Of a stretch of 64,000 bases of DNA, positions 8,994-18,244 are shown piece after piece. Source of the DNA: JABJOR01 sp965603075. GTDB taxonomy: Bacteria; Pseudomonadota; Alphaproteobacteria; Rhodospirillales; Casp-alpha2. Each line of letters starts with the position of its first letter. Position 1 is the first letter of the stretch. The stretch covers positions 33,078 through 97,077 of the forward strand of contig CBFDBO010000010.1 of assembly GCA_965603075.1 (NCBI GenBank). Direction: 5' to 3'. The notes under the pieces are model-generated. The model was given only the letters and a program-made list of their open reading frames with translations. It was not told where the DNA came from and did no database searches. Both the position numbers and the translations under genes were made by a program.

Positions 8994-9863
8994 TTGATAT
9001 TTCGTCGTACTGATATTGCACTGGACCAAGATGCCCATGCCCGCTTTTTGCCTTTGTTGATTGCCTTTATGGTTTACTTAGCAATTCTGGCGGTTGCGGG
9101 AATTATGGTCTTGCACCAATCGATAGAGCGCTGGGACCAGGGCATTAGCGGCACGTTGACGGTTCAAGTTATGCCCTCTGAGTCAGATGTGTCTTTGGAT
9201 GATGCTTTGTTTGTCTTAAATAACACCCATGGGGTTCTCGGCGCCGAAGTCTTATCCATCGACGAAACCATGGAGTTATTACGCCCGTGGTTGGGCGAGT
9301 TGGCGGGGCATGATGATTTGCCACTGCCCCGATTGATTGATGTGGTTATTGATCCTAATGCCGGGTTGGATACGCAAGCACTGACCAGGCGGTTAGCTGT
9401 TGCCGTTCCGGGATCCAGTTTAGATGATCACCGGATTTGGCTAGACCGTTTGGTGAAATTGCTCCGCACCATAGAATTTATTGCCATTGGTATTGTGGTG
9501 GTTATCATTATTGTGACCATTGGTACGGTGATTTTTACCACCCGGACGGGGCTTGCTTTACACAGTGAAGCCATACAGGTTTTACATTTAATCGGTGCCC
9601 GCGATACCTATATCGCCAAACAGTTTGCTGGTCGGGCTTTGTGGCTGGGGCTAAAAGGTGGGATGGTTGGGTTATTGTTTTGCATTCCCACAATGTTAGC
9701 CATTGGTTACTTCACCGAGCGGATGGAAATCGAAGTTATGCCAGAAATCTCGCTCAATATCCCCCAGATGGTTATCGTCATAATCTTACCGCTGATTGTC
9801 GCAGGGATTGCCATGTGGACTGCGCGGGTTACCGTCCTCAGAACTCTGGATAGGATGCCCTAA
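8994..9863 (+). CDS. ftsX: Cell division protein FtsX
   Basis: Membrane partner of FtsE with four predicted membrane helices: one near residues 20-42, an extracytoplasmic domain to about 155, then three helices (VVVIIIVTIGTVIF, a middle helix near 220-240 and a last one near 265-280). It uses a TTG start preceded by GAGAG at a fitting distance. The stop overlaps the start of the next gene as TAATG, indicating coupling. Confidence 0.92.
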   Translation: MIFRRTDIALDQDAHARFLPLLIAFMVYLAILAVAGIMVLHQSIERWDQGISGTLTVQVMPSESDVSLDDALFVLNNTHGVLGAEVLSIDETMELLRPWLGELAGHDDLPLPRLIDVVIDPNAGLDTQALTRRLAVAVPGSSLDDHRIWLDRLVKLLRTIEFIAIGIVVVIIIVTIGTVIFTTRTGLALHSEAIQVLHLIGARDTYIAKQFAGRALWLGLKGGMVGLLFCIPTMLAIGYFTERMEIEVMPEISLNIPQMVIVIILPLIVAGIAMWTARVTVLRTLDRMP

Positions 9864-10528
9864 TGGCGATGCCGCCTATTTATCAACGACGCCGTTCACG
9901 GCGGGTAATGGTTTTGACATTGAGCGTTATAATTCTCGCCTTAGGGTTCTGGGGAACGGGTTTTTATCAATTTGCCCAGAAGGTCATGCCAAACAAGGTA
10001 GAAGATTTATCCACCAAGACGGACGCAATTGTTGTTTTGACGGGGGGCAGTGGCCGCCTTGATGTGGGATTGTCTTTATTGCGCAATGAATTTTCCGAGC
10101 GGCTTTTTATATCCGGGGTTTATCAAGGTATTGATGTGAACCAATTGTTGAAAATGTCCCGCGAAAATCCCGAGCAATTAGCCTCTCGCGTGGAAATAGG
10201 CAATGCGGTTGATACCAGCGGCAATGCTATTGAAAGCGCATTGTGGGCCGAACAAGAAGGCGTCATGTCCATTCGTCTGGTCACGGCTGCCTATCATATG
10301 CCGCGCAGTTTACAGGAATTTAGCTATCGCATGCCCGGTGTTGTTGTAATCCCCCATCCCGTTTTTCCGCCGCATGTAAAAGAAGACTGGTGGCTTTGGC
10401 CGGGAACGACTTGGCTTGTGTTAAAGGAATACAATAAATTTCTTGTGGTTTGGTGGCGTCAGCAAACGGCGCTATTATTTGGTAACCCAAGACAAATATC
10501 AAATCGCGTTTTTAATTCGGATACCTAA
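9863..10528 (+). CDS. YdcF/DUF218 family protein
   Basis: A 221-residue protein with one N-terminal membrane helix (residues about 15-35) and a DUF218/YdcF domain. Typical motifs are DAIVVLTGGSGRLDVGLSL, the DTSGNAIESALWAEQEG segment, and VTAAYHMPRSLQEF before the C-terminal part. YdcF-like proteins (SanA, ElyC relatives) work in envelope biogenesis, but their chemistry is not settled. It is translationally coupled to ftsX and two bases upstream of plsC, so an envelope role is likely. Confidence 0.88.
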   Translation: MAMPPIYQRRRSRRVMVLTLSVIILALGFWGTGFYQFAQKVMPNKVEDLSTKTDAIVVLTGGSGRLDVGLSLLRNEFSERLFISGVYQGIDVNQLLKMSRENPEQLASRVEIGNAVDTSGNAIESALWAEQEGVMSIRLVTAAYHMPRSLQEFSYRMPGVVVIPHPVFPPHVKEDWWLWPGTTWLVLKEYNKFLVVWWRQQTALLFGNPRQISNRVFNSDT

Positions 10529-10530
10529 TA

Positions 10531-11250
10531 ATGAATAAAATTAGATCATTTTGTTTTGATGTGGTTCAACTTACCATCACGGCCCTTTCGGTTGTGATTT
10601 TTATGGCTTTATTGCCTTTCCCGTGGACTTGGACACAAACAGCGGTCAACGGTTGGGCGCGACTTGTTCGGTTTGCGGCTCGATATATGGTTGGTATCGA
10701 TATCCGCGTTATTGGTTTAGAAAATATCCCCAAGGGTCCCGTTGTGATTGCCTCCAATCATCAATCGGCGTGGGATACATCTTTCTTTCAAACTATTTTT
10801 CCACGCTCGGTTTATGTGATGAAAAAAGAATTGTTATCGATCCCGGTATGGGGTTCGATAGCCAAAAAAATTCGCTCCATTGCCGTCGATCGATCGGGTG
10901 GTACGGCGGCTTTGAAGTCTTTGATTGCCGATACCATTGCGCGGTTGGATGAAGGCCGCACGGTGATCATCTTTCCTGAAGGAACACGCACCAAAGTCGG
11001 CGAGAAGAACGACTATCATCCAGGCGTTGCCGCCATTTATAAAAGTGCAGGGGTGCCCGTTGTACCTGTGGCACTCAACTCTGGGTTAACCTGGGGGCGC
11101 AGTAATGTAGGGGAAAAACGGGCGGGTACAATTACGGTAGAATTCTTACCTGCGATAGAACCCGGAAGAGATCGGAAAGCGTTTATGCGTGATCTTGAAA
11201 CCAGTATAAATGAAGCCAAAACCCGGTTGGAAACATTACCAAATTCCTGA
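10531..11250 (+). CDS. plsC: 1-acyl-sn-glycerol-3-phosphate acyltransferase
   Basis: Membrane-associated acyltransferase that converts lysophosphatidic acid to phosphatidic acid in phospholipid synthesis. The catalytic HX4D motif is in SNHQSAWDT, the second motif is around RSIAVDRSGG, and the substrate motif is IIFPEGTRTK. A hydrophobic helix near residues 10-30 anchors it. The 239-residue length is typical. It ends the ftsE-ftsX-ydcF-plsC run. Confidence 0.93.
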   Translation: MNKIRSFCFDVVQLTITALSVVIFMALLPFPWTWTQTAVNGWARLVRFAARYMVGIDIRVIGLENIPKGPVVIASNHQSAWDTSFFQTIFPRSVYVMKKELLSIPVWGSIAKKIRSIAVDRSGGTAALKSLIADTIARLDEGRTVIIFPEGTRTKVGEKNDYHPGVAAIYKSAGVPVVPVALNSGLTWGRSNVGEKRAGTITVEFLPAIEPGRDRKAFMRDLETSINEAKTRLETLPNS

Positions 11251-11316
11251 AAAGTGTCTCTTATTTTCAATTGATTTCTAGTCCATAATACGCCTGAGAT
11301 ACCTCTGTAATATAGC

Positions 11317-11325
11317 TGTGGATAA
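11317..11325 (-). promoter_or_regulatory. DnaA box TTATCCACA
   Basis: A perfect high-affinity DnaA box (reads TGTGGATAA on the + strand), 336 bases before the nrdJ start. Confidence 0.6.
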
Positions 11326-11365
11326 GCCTGTGTGTATTTTGGATGGGTTAAGGATTATAGCGTCT

Positions 11366-11374
11366 TGTGAATAA
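11366..11374 (-). promoter_or_regulatory. DnaA box TTATTCACA
   Basis: A second match to TTATNCACA in the same orientation, 49 bases after the first. A weaker relative (GTTTCCACA) follows at 11439-11447, again in the same orientation. Confidence 0.5.
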
Positions 11375-11660
11375 CGGGTATAACTTTTGTATTTGAGGCG
11401 ACAAAAGGGCTATCTTAATATCGGACTAGGGATAACCTTGTGGAAACATAACAGGAACAAAATCTTTACATTGGGGATGAACGGGCGTATTGTTTTGCTC
11501 TATTTCTATCAACCTAGACATAAATTCATGCATTAATTCAATGTGTTAACTAACTGGTTGGCAACTATAATCAATGCGATGATTATGACGGGCGTAGATA
11601 GATCTAGAACTGGGCACTATATAATATTTTTTTAACATATAATGAATAATCGAGGGTGGT

Positions 11661-14039
11661 ATGGCGCAAGTTGCTTCTATTTCGCAACAAATCTGGGATA
11701 TGAAATATCGACTGAAAGATGCTGACGGTCATCCTGTAGATAAGACAATAGATGATACGTGGTCTCGTATTGCTAAAGCCCTGAGTGCAGATGAGAACAA
11801 TAGCGCCTATTGGGAAGAAAAGTTCTTTGACTTGATGCGTGATTTCAAATTCATGCCAGCAGGACGTATTATTTCTGGTGCGGGAACAAACCGCAAAGTC
11901 ACCATGTTCAATTGTTTTGTCATGGGAACCATCCCCGATGATATGGCCGGTATTTTTGAGAGTTTGAAAGAAGCCGCCCTGACCATGCAACAAGGCGGTG
12001 GCATTGGTTACGACTTTTCAACACTGCGCCCCAAAGGGGCCCCCGTAAAAGGGGTTAGCGCGGATGCGTCTGGACCGTTGACCTTTATGGACGTATGGGA
12101 CGCCATGTGCCGTACGATCATGAGTGCGGGATCAAGACGCGGCGCCATGATGGCGGTTATTGCGTGCGATCATCCGGATGTGGAAGCTTTCATTAAGGCC
12201 AAACGTGAAGCCGGACGTTTGCGGATGTTTAATTTATCCGTGTTGGTATCCGATGATTTCATGACCGCCGTGAAAGAAGATGATGATTGGGATTTAGTGT
12301 TTGAAGGCACGGTGTATAAAACCATCAAAGCCCGCGCACTTTGGGATACGATCATGCATTCAACGTACGCATTTGCTGAACCGGGTGTGATCTTCATTGA
12401 CCGCATTAACCGCGAGAATAATCTGAATTATTGCGAGACCATCAGTGCGACAAACCCCTGTGGCGAACAGCCATTGCCACCGTATGGCGCATGTTTGCTG
12501 GGCTCTATCAATCTGGCTCGATTTATTGAACAAGCCTTTGAAGAAGACGCAGCTATTGATTTGGATGAGCTTTCGTCCAGTGTGGCAACGGCTGTGCGAT
12601 TGCTTGATAACGTCATTGATGCTTCGGGTTTCCCCCTAGAGCAACAACAACACGAAGCCACCGCCAAGCGCAGAATTGGCCTCGGTATTACCGGTCTTGC
12701 TGACGCATTAATCATGTGCGGTGTTCGTTACGGTGGGGCGTCGGCTGTTCGTTTGACTGAAACATGGATGGCGACGATCCAACGTGCTGCTTATTTGGCC
12801 TCGGTCGAAATTGCCAAGGAAAAAGGTGCGTTTCCATTATTTGACGCGGAAAAATATATATCCGGTGGTCATGTGAAAACTTTGGACGAAGATGTACGGG
12901 CGGCCATAGCTGAACATGGTATCCGCAATGCTCTTTTGACATCGGTTGCCCCGACGGGAACCATATCGCTGTTTGCTGATAATGTATCATCCGGCTTGGA
13001 ACCCGTATTTAGTTTTAAATACACCCGTAATGTTCTGATGCCAGATGGCGAGCGTCGATCTGAAGAAGTATCAGACTACGCGTATCGTTTGTTTCGCCGT
13101 CTTTATGGCGCAGACGCACCGTTGAGCAATGCTTTTGTTGACGCGCAAAGTCTCGCCCCCAATGATCATTTGGTGATGCAGGCTACGGTACAAAAGTATA
13201 TCGATAGCTCTATTTCCAAAACGATAAATGTGCCCGAAGATGTTGCCTTTGATGATTTTAAAGAAATTTACATGCAAGCCTACGATCTGGGCTGTAAAGG
13301 CTGTACCACGTATCGCCCTAACGATGTGACAGGCGCGGTGTTGGAATTAACATCAGATAAAAACAAAGCCTCAAATAATGATAATGAACCAGAATTGCCG
13401 CTGACCTCACCCATCGAGAGCATCCACCCTCGTGATGAAGGGGATTCCGGGGCTGTGGTTTATATGACCCAGCCGCTTGATCGTCCCTCTGCACTTAATG
13501 GCGCAACCTATAAAGTTAGTTGGCCAGAGAGCGACCACGCCATTTACATCACCATGAACGATATTCTGCAAGATGGTCGCATTCGCCCGTTTGAGGTCTT
13601 CATCAATTCCAAAAACATGGAACACTACGCTTGGACCGTTGGTTTGACGCGGATGATTTCGGCGGTATTCCGTCGTGGGGGGGATGTCTCCTTTGTGGTC
13701 GAAGAATTAAAAGCCGTATTTGACCCGCGGGGCGGACATTGGGTTGGTGGTAAATATGTGCCATCGTTGCTGGCAGCGATCGGTGGTGTTCTCGAAGAGC
13801 ATATGATCAGTGTCGGCTTCCTAAGCTCGCCCGGAAAATTAGCAAATGAAGCCGATCGCGATTTAAATATTATTGGTTTGTCTCAAACCGCAAGTGGGGA
13901 AATGCCCTCTAAACCATCAGAGACAGAACAATCCGTAAAATCACCTTTTCGGCATTGCCCAAAATGCAATCAACCCGCATTGATGCGCCAGGAAGGGTGT
14001 GATACATGCACGTCTTGTGCTTATTCAAAATGTGGCTAG
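11661..14039 (+). CDS. nrdJ: Adenosylcobalamin-dependent ribonucleoside-diphosphate reductase (class II)
   Basis: Makes deoxyribonucleotides with a B12-derived thiyl radical, so it works with or without oxygen. At 792 residues it has the class II layout: N-terminal SRIAKALSADE region, first active-site Cys in TMFNCFVMG, the Asn-x-Cys-x-Glu motif NPCGEQPLPPYGACLLGSINL, the phosphate-binding stretch APTGTISLFADNVSSGLEPVF, and the partner Cys in GCKGCTTYRP. The tail carries CPKC and CDTCTSCAYSKCG, cysteines used for rereduction. The upstream region has DnaA boxes. Confidence 0.95.
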   Translation: MAQVASISQQIWDMKYRLKDADGHPVDKTIDDTWSRIAKALSADENNSAYWEEKFFDLMRDFKFMPAGRIISGAGTNRKVTMFNCFVMGTIPDDMAGIFESLKEAALTMQQGGGIGYDFSTLRPKGAPVKGVSADASGPLTFMDVWDAMCRTIMSAGSRRGAMMAVIACDHPDVEAFIKAKREAGRLRMFNLSVLVSDDFMTAVKEDDDWDLVFEGTVYKTIKARALWDTIMHSTYAFAEPGVIFIDRINRENNLNYCETISATNPCGEQPLPPYGACLLGSINLARFIEQAFEEDAAIDLDELSSSVATAVRLLDNVIDASGFPLEQQQHEATAKRRIGLGITGLADALIMCGVRYGGASAVRLTETWMATIQRAAYLASVEIAKEKGAFPLFDAEKYISGGHVKTLDEDVRAAIAEHGIRNALLTSVAPTGTISLFADNVSSGLEPVFSFKYTRNVLMPDGERRSEEVSDYAYRLFRRLYGADAPLSNAFVDAQSLAPNDHLVMQATVQKYIDSSISKTINVPEDVAFDDFKEIYMQAYDLGCKGCTTYRPNDVTGAVLELTSDKNKASNNDNEPELPLTSPIESIHPRDEGDSGAVVYMTQPLDRPSALNGATYKVSWPESDHAIYITMNDILQDGRIRPFEVFINSKNMEHYAWTVGLTRMISAVFRRGGDVSFVVEELKAVFDPRGGHWVGGKYVPSLLAAIGGVLEEHMISVGFLSSPGKLANEADRDLNIIGLSQTASGEMPSKPSETEQSVKSPFRHCPKCNQPALMRQEGCDTCTSCAYSKCG

Positions 14040-14112
14040 GATATCTGAGTTAAATAGGGCACCTGAATTATAAAATGTTACTTCCTGAACTGAAGAAAGT
14101 AAGTATTTAATT

Positions 14113-14553
14113 ATGAGCTTCGAATTTAAAATAATGACCCAAGCCCAGATAGAAGGTTATCTATCTGATGTTCGTAACGCTACATTAGCGACCATCAAAC
14201 GCGATGGTGGCCCCCAACTCAGCTCCATTTGGTATTTGTATGAAGCCGGTGTTATCTACATTAAATTCGGTGTGGGATCAGCCAAGTACCATAATATTAA
14301 ACGCGATCAACGTGTCAGTATGTGTGTGGATGGCGGGTCGGATGATTCTCGAACCGTGACGATTTATGGTGACGCGAAATTCATGAATGATGAAGACTTA
14401 AAAACAAAAGATATCAAAAAACGTATAAACCTGCACTATTCTGGTTCTGAGGCTGAGGCGGAAAGTCTTTTATCCGATGAAGATGGTGAGCTTAAAGAAG
14501 CTTTAATTGCCATTGTGCCCACCAAAACTATTGCGCTAGATTATAACGGTTGA
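14113..14553 (+). CDS. Pyridoxamine 5'-phosphate oxidase-fold protein
   Basis: A 146-residue flavin-binding split-barrel protein of the PPOX class. It shows the fold's typical start NATLATIKRDGGPQLSSIWYLYEAGVIYI, then SAKYHNIKRDQRVSMCVDG and a VTIYGDAKF strand. Such proteins bind FMN or F420 and reduce or oxidise small molecules; the substrate cannot be read from sequence. It lies 73 bases behind nrdJ on the same strand and is convergent with the ChaC gene. Confidence 0.75.
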   Translation: MSFEFKIMTQAQIEGYLSDVRNATLATIKRDGGPQLSSIWYLYEAGVIYIKFGVGSAKYHNIKRDQRVSMCVDGGSDDSRTVTIYGDAKFMNDEDLKTKDIKKRINLHYSGSEAEAESLLSDEDGELKEALIAIVPTKTIALDYNG

Positions 14554-14575
14554 TCTATCCAATCTTACTTTGAAC

Positions 14576-14599
14576 CCTACTGTGATTCCTACTGTGATT
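14576..14599. repeat. 12-bp tandem duplication
   Basis: Two perfect adjacent copies of CCTACTGTGATT in the short gap between the convergent PPOX and ChaC genes, with a partial third copy (CCTAG) following. Confidence 0.8.
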
Positions 14600-14600
14600 C

Positions 14601-15164
14601 CTAGCGCGCTGCCTTAACCAATCTTTCCAGATGATGATCAGTAATACCCAACTGGCGTAAGTGATCGGCAGTATTACTTAGATAGTCGATACAAGGTCCC
14701 CCTATACCGTGGCCCTGCCTTATTAACTTTACAGCCTCAAAATCTTCCATGGGCGGTGCGTACTGAATGTGGTTCGTGTCTGCGATAAAGGTCAATGACG
14801 TGGCCGGTATTGGGGCATCAGAATGTGGGTTGATGGTCACCGATACCATGCGGGGGTGATAGACTTTGTTGATCATTTCCCGCTCATAAAGATAACCGAC
14901 AACGTCATCGACATTCTTTGAGACAACCCGCAGCACCCGCCCTCGACAAGAACCGCCTCTGTCCAATCCAAAAACCAACCCCGGACATTCCGGTGTGCCA
15001 CGGTATTGATACGAATAAATGCACAAACGGCGATTGTAGCCATGCAGAGTGGCATCGAGGACTTCCGTATGCTCAAAATCAGGTCGCCACATGAGCGAGG
15101 CATAGGCAAACACCCATAAGTCTTCGCCATCTTTTGATTTGGGTAAGTGATCAGGTGTTTTCAT
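14601..15164 (-). CDS. chaC: ChaC-family gamma-glutamylcyclotransferase
   Basis: ChaC-type enzyme that releases 5-oxoproline from glutathione. The substrate-binding loop is VFAYASLMWRP, the Arg-rich segment is LHGYNRRLCIYSYQYRGTPECPGLVFGLD, and the catalytic Glu lies in GYLYEREM. At 187 residues it is the normal size for bacterial ChaC. It stands alone between convergent neighbours. Confidence 0.9.
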   Translation of the reverse strand: MKTPDHLPKSKDGEDLWVFAYASLMWRPDFEHTEVLDATLHGYNRRLCIYSYQYRGTPECPGLVFGLDRGGSCRGRVLRVVSKNVDDVVGYLYEREMINKVYHPRMVSVTINPHSDAPIPATSLTFIADTNHIQYAPPMEDFEAVKLIRQGHGIGGPCIDYLSNTADHLRQLGITDHHLERLVKAAR

Positions 15165-15206
15165 ATAAAATGATTTTTCAATTTCTGCTCAGGTAATTGT
15201 ACTGAT

Positions 15207-16118
15207 TTATTTACGCGTCGCAATAGCAACCCCAGCAACGGTAACGGCCATTCCTATCATCGCAAGGCCCGTGAGAATTTCATCAAAAAGAAAAAATGCC
15301 ATCAACGCGGTTATGGGGGGGACCATGAAAAATAAACCGGCGACTTGGCTCGCCGCGCCGCGCCGGATCAATACGTATAATAACGAGAACGTGCCAACGG
15401 ACATAAAAATCAACCACCCCAGAGCCGTTATAAACCGGGGATGCCATTCTATAGCTCCCGTCTCGAAACTTAAGGATAACACCATCATAATGATCGCCGT
15501 TGCGATAAGCTGAATGCTTTGATAGGTGCGTATATCCCCATTCGATGTGAAATGACGTTGATATAAAGTGCCAATGGTAATGCCGCATAGAGCGATGAGG
15601 CAGGCGATAATGCCGGCTGTTTCAGTAAGATTAATACCGCTTTCAACAATGCTTAAATCAAGGGATTGTCCTATCACCATGATGACACCGATAAAACCTA
15701 AGGACAGCCCTATCCAGCGTTTAATTCCTACCCGCTCACCGAATAAGGGGCCAACGGCGATTCCGGTTATGAGCGGTTGTAAGGAGACGATTAAGGCCGA
15801 TAATCCGGCAGAAATACCATTATCGATTGCCCAAAACACGCCCCCTAAATAACATCCATGAACCAAAACACCAACCACTATGGCATGGAGAATTTGTGTT
15901 GGGTTGCTCGGCCACTTTGCTTTAAAAATAAATGCTAAGAACCCCATGATTAAGGCGGCGACAAAAAACCTGATGCCCAAGAATATAAAAGGTTCAGCGT
16001 AGGGTGCGCCCAGTTTAGATCCAATAAACCCAGTGCTCCAAAGAAAGAGGAAAACAACCGGTAGCGGATCACGCCAAAGGGGAATGGTTTCAGTTGGTGT
16101 TGCTTTATTATTATTCAT
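15207..16118 (-). CDS. EamA-family (DMT) membrane transporter
   Basis: A 303-residue drug/metabolite transporter with ten predicted membrane helices in two EamA repeats, roughly residues 20-145 and 165-300. Motifs include FLWSTGFIGSKLGAPYAEPFIFLGIRFF in the first repeat. Such proteins usually export amino acids or metabolites; the substrate is unknown. A perfect inverted repeat lies immediately upstream of its start codon and could affect expression. Confidence 0.88.
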   Translation of the reverse strand: MNNNKATPTETIPLWRDPLPVVFLFLWSTGFIGSKLGAPYAEPFIFLGIRFFVAALIMGFLAFIFKAKWPSNPTQILHAIVVGVLVHGCYLGGVFWAIDNGISAGLSALIVSLQPLITGIAVGPLFGERVGIKRWIGLSLGFIGVIMVIGQSLDLSIVESGINLTETAGIIACLIALCGITIGTLYQRHFTSNGDIRTYQSIQLIATAIIMMVLSLSFETGAIEWHPRFITALGWLIFMSVGTFSLLYVLIRRGAASQVAGLFFMVPPITALMAFFLFDEILTGLAMIGMAVTVAGVAIATRK

Positions 16119-16120
16119 AG

Positions 16121-16152
16121 TCCCATTGGTAACATGATAAAACCCAATGGGA
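16121..16152. promoter_or_regulatory. Inverted repeat abutting the EamA start codon
   Basis: A 9-bp perfect inverted repeat: TCCCATTGG at 16121-16129 and CCAATGGGA at 16144-16152, with a 14-base spacer. On the minus-strand transcript the hairpin ends 2 bases before the EamA ATG, where the ribosome site should be. It may be an operator for a dimeric repressor or a translation-blocking hairpin; there is no T-run, so it is not an intrinsic terminator. Confidence 0.5.
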
Positions 16153-16231
16153 ATGCAGTATTTAAGTATCTTCAGTAAATTTGATAAAAAATTGGTTGAC
16201 CAAACCGCTGCATAATGGTCGCTTGCTGATT

Positions 16232-17290
16232 ATGGTTGATCACGCTGATATCCCGCTTATAAAACGCCAATTAAAATGGGGTGCTGCTGCGCTCCTTTTA
16301 ATGTTCGCGCTTTGGTCGTCATGGTGGTTTGTGGCGGCGGATCAAGCTGTCATGGGGGCTAAAGCTTGGGTAGCTGAACAAAACAAAGCTGGATTTAAAA
16401 TAAAATGGCAAGAGATTGAAACGTCTGGTTATCCATTTCACTTGCAAATTAAACTGGCAAATCCTGTCATTGAATGGCAAGGATCATGGCGTTGGTCTAC
16501 ACCGTCATTAATATTAGATGCCACCCTGTGGAATTGGTCTGACATAACCATAACCGGGGATCATAAACACCGAATTTTTCTAGCCCGTGGCTCTCAGTTA
16601 CACAATTTTGATATTAGTGTGGATACGTTATCAGTGGGCATCACTTTGGATGCAGCCTTAGATAAAGCCTTAGTTGAAAATATTAATGCGTATATAACTG
16701 TCTTTAATTTGAGCGAAGACCAACACTTAATTGCTGGATTTGATTCCGCGCAAATTAAAATTGATGTGCCAGAATTTCTAGGGGCAAGAGCCGATGATAT
16801 TGTCGGCGCACTGGACGTCAAACTTCACGGTCTGGAAATACCGGAGCTATCAGAAACACCTCTCGGCTCAGAGCTACAGCGGTTGGCTTTGCGCGCAGAA
16901 TTATTGGGCGGTCCGCCGACTGATTTAAAGCCGGGGTCGCTCACCAAATGGCGAGATCAAGGCGGCGTGATTGAAATCCGTTATCTAACATTGGGGTATG
17001 GCGCGGTGGAGCTTGAAGCTTCTGGAACGATGGCGCTTGACCGTGAATTACAACCCGTTGGATCTATGGTAGCCAAAGTACAAGGATATTCCAATGCCAT
17101 TAATGCGATGCAGCGTGCTCGAATGATCAGCTCTGCTGAAGCCTTGGGTGCGAAAATAGTACTGGGTACCTTGGCTCGAAAAGACCCGGCCAATGGCCGC
17201 TCAATTTTGGATATCGCCATCAGTTTGCAACAGCAAACCTTACATGCCGGACCCATTGCGTTGACAAAATTGCCAACCGTGCATTGGTAG
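16232..17290 (+). CDS. DUF2125 domain protein
   Basis: A protein of about 352 residues of the alphaproteobacterial DUF2125 family, function unknown. It has one membrane helix near the N-terminus (WGAAALLLMFALWSSWWFV), then a large extracytoplasmic beta-rich domain with the family pattern of a Gly/Tyr-Pro-Phe motif (ETSGYPFHLQIKL) and FDSAQIKIDVPE. The ATG at 16232 is used; a TTG at 16181 would add 17 residues, and neither has a clear ribosome site. The family may be distantly related to AsmA-like envelope proteins, which is inference. Confidence 0.75.
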   Translation: MVDHADIPLIKRQLKWGAAALLLMFALWSSWWFVAADQAVMGAKAWVAEQNKAGFKIKWQEIETSGYPFHLQIKLANPVIEWQGSWRWSTPSLILDATLWNWSDITITGDHKHRIFLARGSQLHNFDISVDTLSVGITLDAALDKALVENINAYITVFNLSEDQHLIAGFDSAQIKIDVPEFLGARADDIVGALDVKLHGLEIPELSETPLGSELQRLALRAELLGGPPTDLKPGSLTKWRDQGGVIEIRYLTLGYGAVELEASGTMALDRELQPVGSMVAKVQGYSNAINAMQRARMISSAEALGAKIVLGTLARKDPANGRSILDIAISLQQQTLHAGPIALTKLPTVHW

Positions 17291-17312
17291 CCTTTAAATA
17301 TACCGGTAACCT

Positions 17313-18227
17313 TTAAATTTTTTGATCCTCGGGTACATGCTGTTTGGCTTCAATGATGCTGCGACGAGCTGCGCGGGTACGGGTGAAAACCTCTTGCAAG
17401 GCATCACCGTCGCCCTTGCGAACGGCGCGCTTTAAGTTCGTTAAATCTTCATCAAATCGATTGAGCATTTCAAGAACGGCGTCGCGGTTTTCGATAAAAA
17501 TATCACGCCACATAACCGGATCAGACGCTGCGATACGGGTGAAATCACGAAAACCACTGGCTGAGTACCGAAAGATTTCTTTTTGCAAATCATCGCCCAA
17601 TTGGGTCGCGGTATCAACAATGCTGTAGGCAATTAAGTGCGGTAGGTGAGAAGTTATGGCGAGCACTTGATCATGATGATCTGGGTCCATTATTTCAACG
17701 GTCATACCCGCGGCTTGCCATAATTGGGTAACGCGGTGGGTGGCAATTTTATCAGCCTCAACACCCGGGGTAAGGATGCAGTGGCGCCCCATAAACATTT
17801 CGGCGAAACCTGCTTGTGGACCGGAATGTTCTGTGCCGGCAACCGGGTGTCCGGGGATCAAATGAACATCATCATTCAGATGGGGGCCAATTTCACGGAA
17901 TACACATTTTTTGGCTGAGCCAACATCACTGACAATGGCACCGGATTTTACATGAGGACCGATCGCAGCCCCAACTTTGCCAAAGGTGCCAAGAGGGGTG
18001 CAAATCATCACAAGATCAGCGTCTTTAACAGCGAGGGCTAAATCCGTTGTGGCGCTATCACACAATCCAAGCTCGTTTGCTTTATCCAAAGTTTCTTGGG
18101 TCCGGGATGCAATGCAAATATGGTCGGTCAGACCATCGCGTCTCATGACACGGGCAAGACTGGAACCGATCAGCCCAATACCAATAAAGCAGACACGATT
18201 AAAAAAGGGTTTTGAAGTTTCAGTCAT
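17313..18227 (-). CDS. tyrC: Prephenate/arogenate dehydrogenase (TyrA family)
   Basis: NAD(P)-dependent dehydrogenase of tyrosine synthesis. The Rossmann motif is VCFIGIGLIGSSLARVMRRDG, with conserved HPVAGTEHSGPQAGFAEMFMGRHCILTP and the active-site His in ITSHLPHLIAYSIVDTA. At 304 residues it is the size of the cyclohexadienyl/arogenate type and has no ACT domain. It is the last gene of a chorismate mutase-hisC-tyrC run, 17 bases after hisC. Whether it prefers prephenate or arogenate cannot be read here. Confidence 0.9.
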   Translation of the reverse strand: MTETSKPFFNRVCFIGIGLIGSSLARVMRRDGLTDHICIASRTQETLDKANELGLCDSATTDLALAVKDADLVMICTPLGTFGKVGAAIGPHVKSGAIVSDVGSAKKCVFREIGPHLNDDVHLIPGHPVAGTEHSGPQAGFAEMFMGRHCILTPGVEADKIATHRVTQLWQAAGMTVEIMDPDHHDQVLAITSHLPHLIAYSIVDTATQLGDDLQKEIFRYSASGFRDFTRIAASDPVMWRDIFIENRDAVLEMLNRFDEDLTNLKRAVRKGDGDALQEVFTRTRAARRSIIEAKQHVPEDQKI

Positions 18228-18244
18228 TAATCAATTTGTCTTTC

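Larger units (their letters stand above)
11251..11660. other. 410-bp intergenic region upstream of the ribonucleotide reductase gene
   Basis: No coding potential is seen. It holds two full DnaA-box matches and a weaker third one, and an AT-rich segment near 11615-11640 containing TATAAT at 11620-11625. I could not find a B12 riboswitch core or a confident pair of NrdR boxes. Confidence 0.6.

Noticed and set aside
11615..11630. NrdR box before nrdJ
   Set aside because: The AT-rich sequence resembles half of the consensus, but the required second, phased box is absent.
11251..11660. B12 riboswitch upstream of nrdJ
   Set aside because: Considered because the enzyme needs cobalamin, but no recognisable B12-box or the expected conserved core was found.
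11251..11660. Chromosomal replication origin
   Set aside because: Only two good DnaA boxes, and none of dnaA, dnaN, parAB, gidA/hemE or similar marker genes is nearby.
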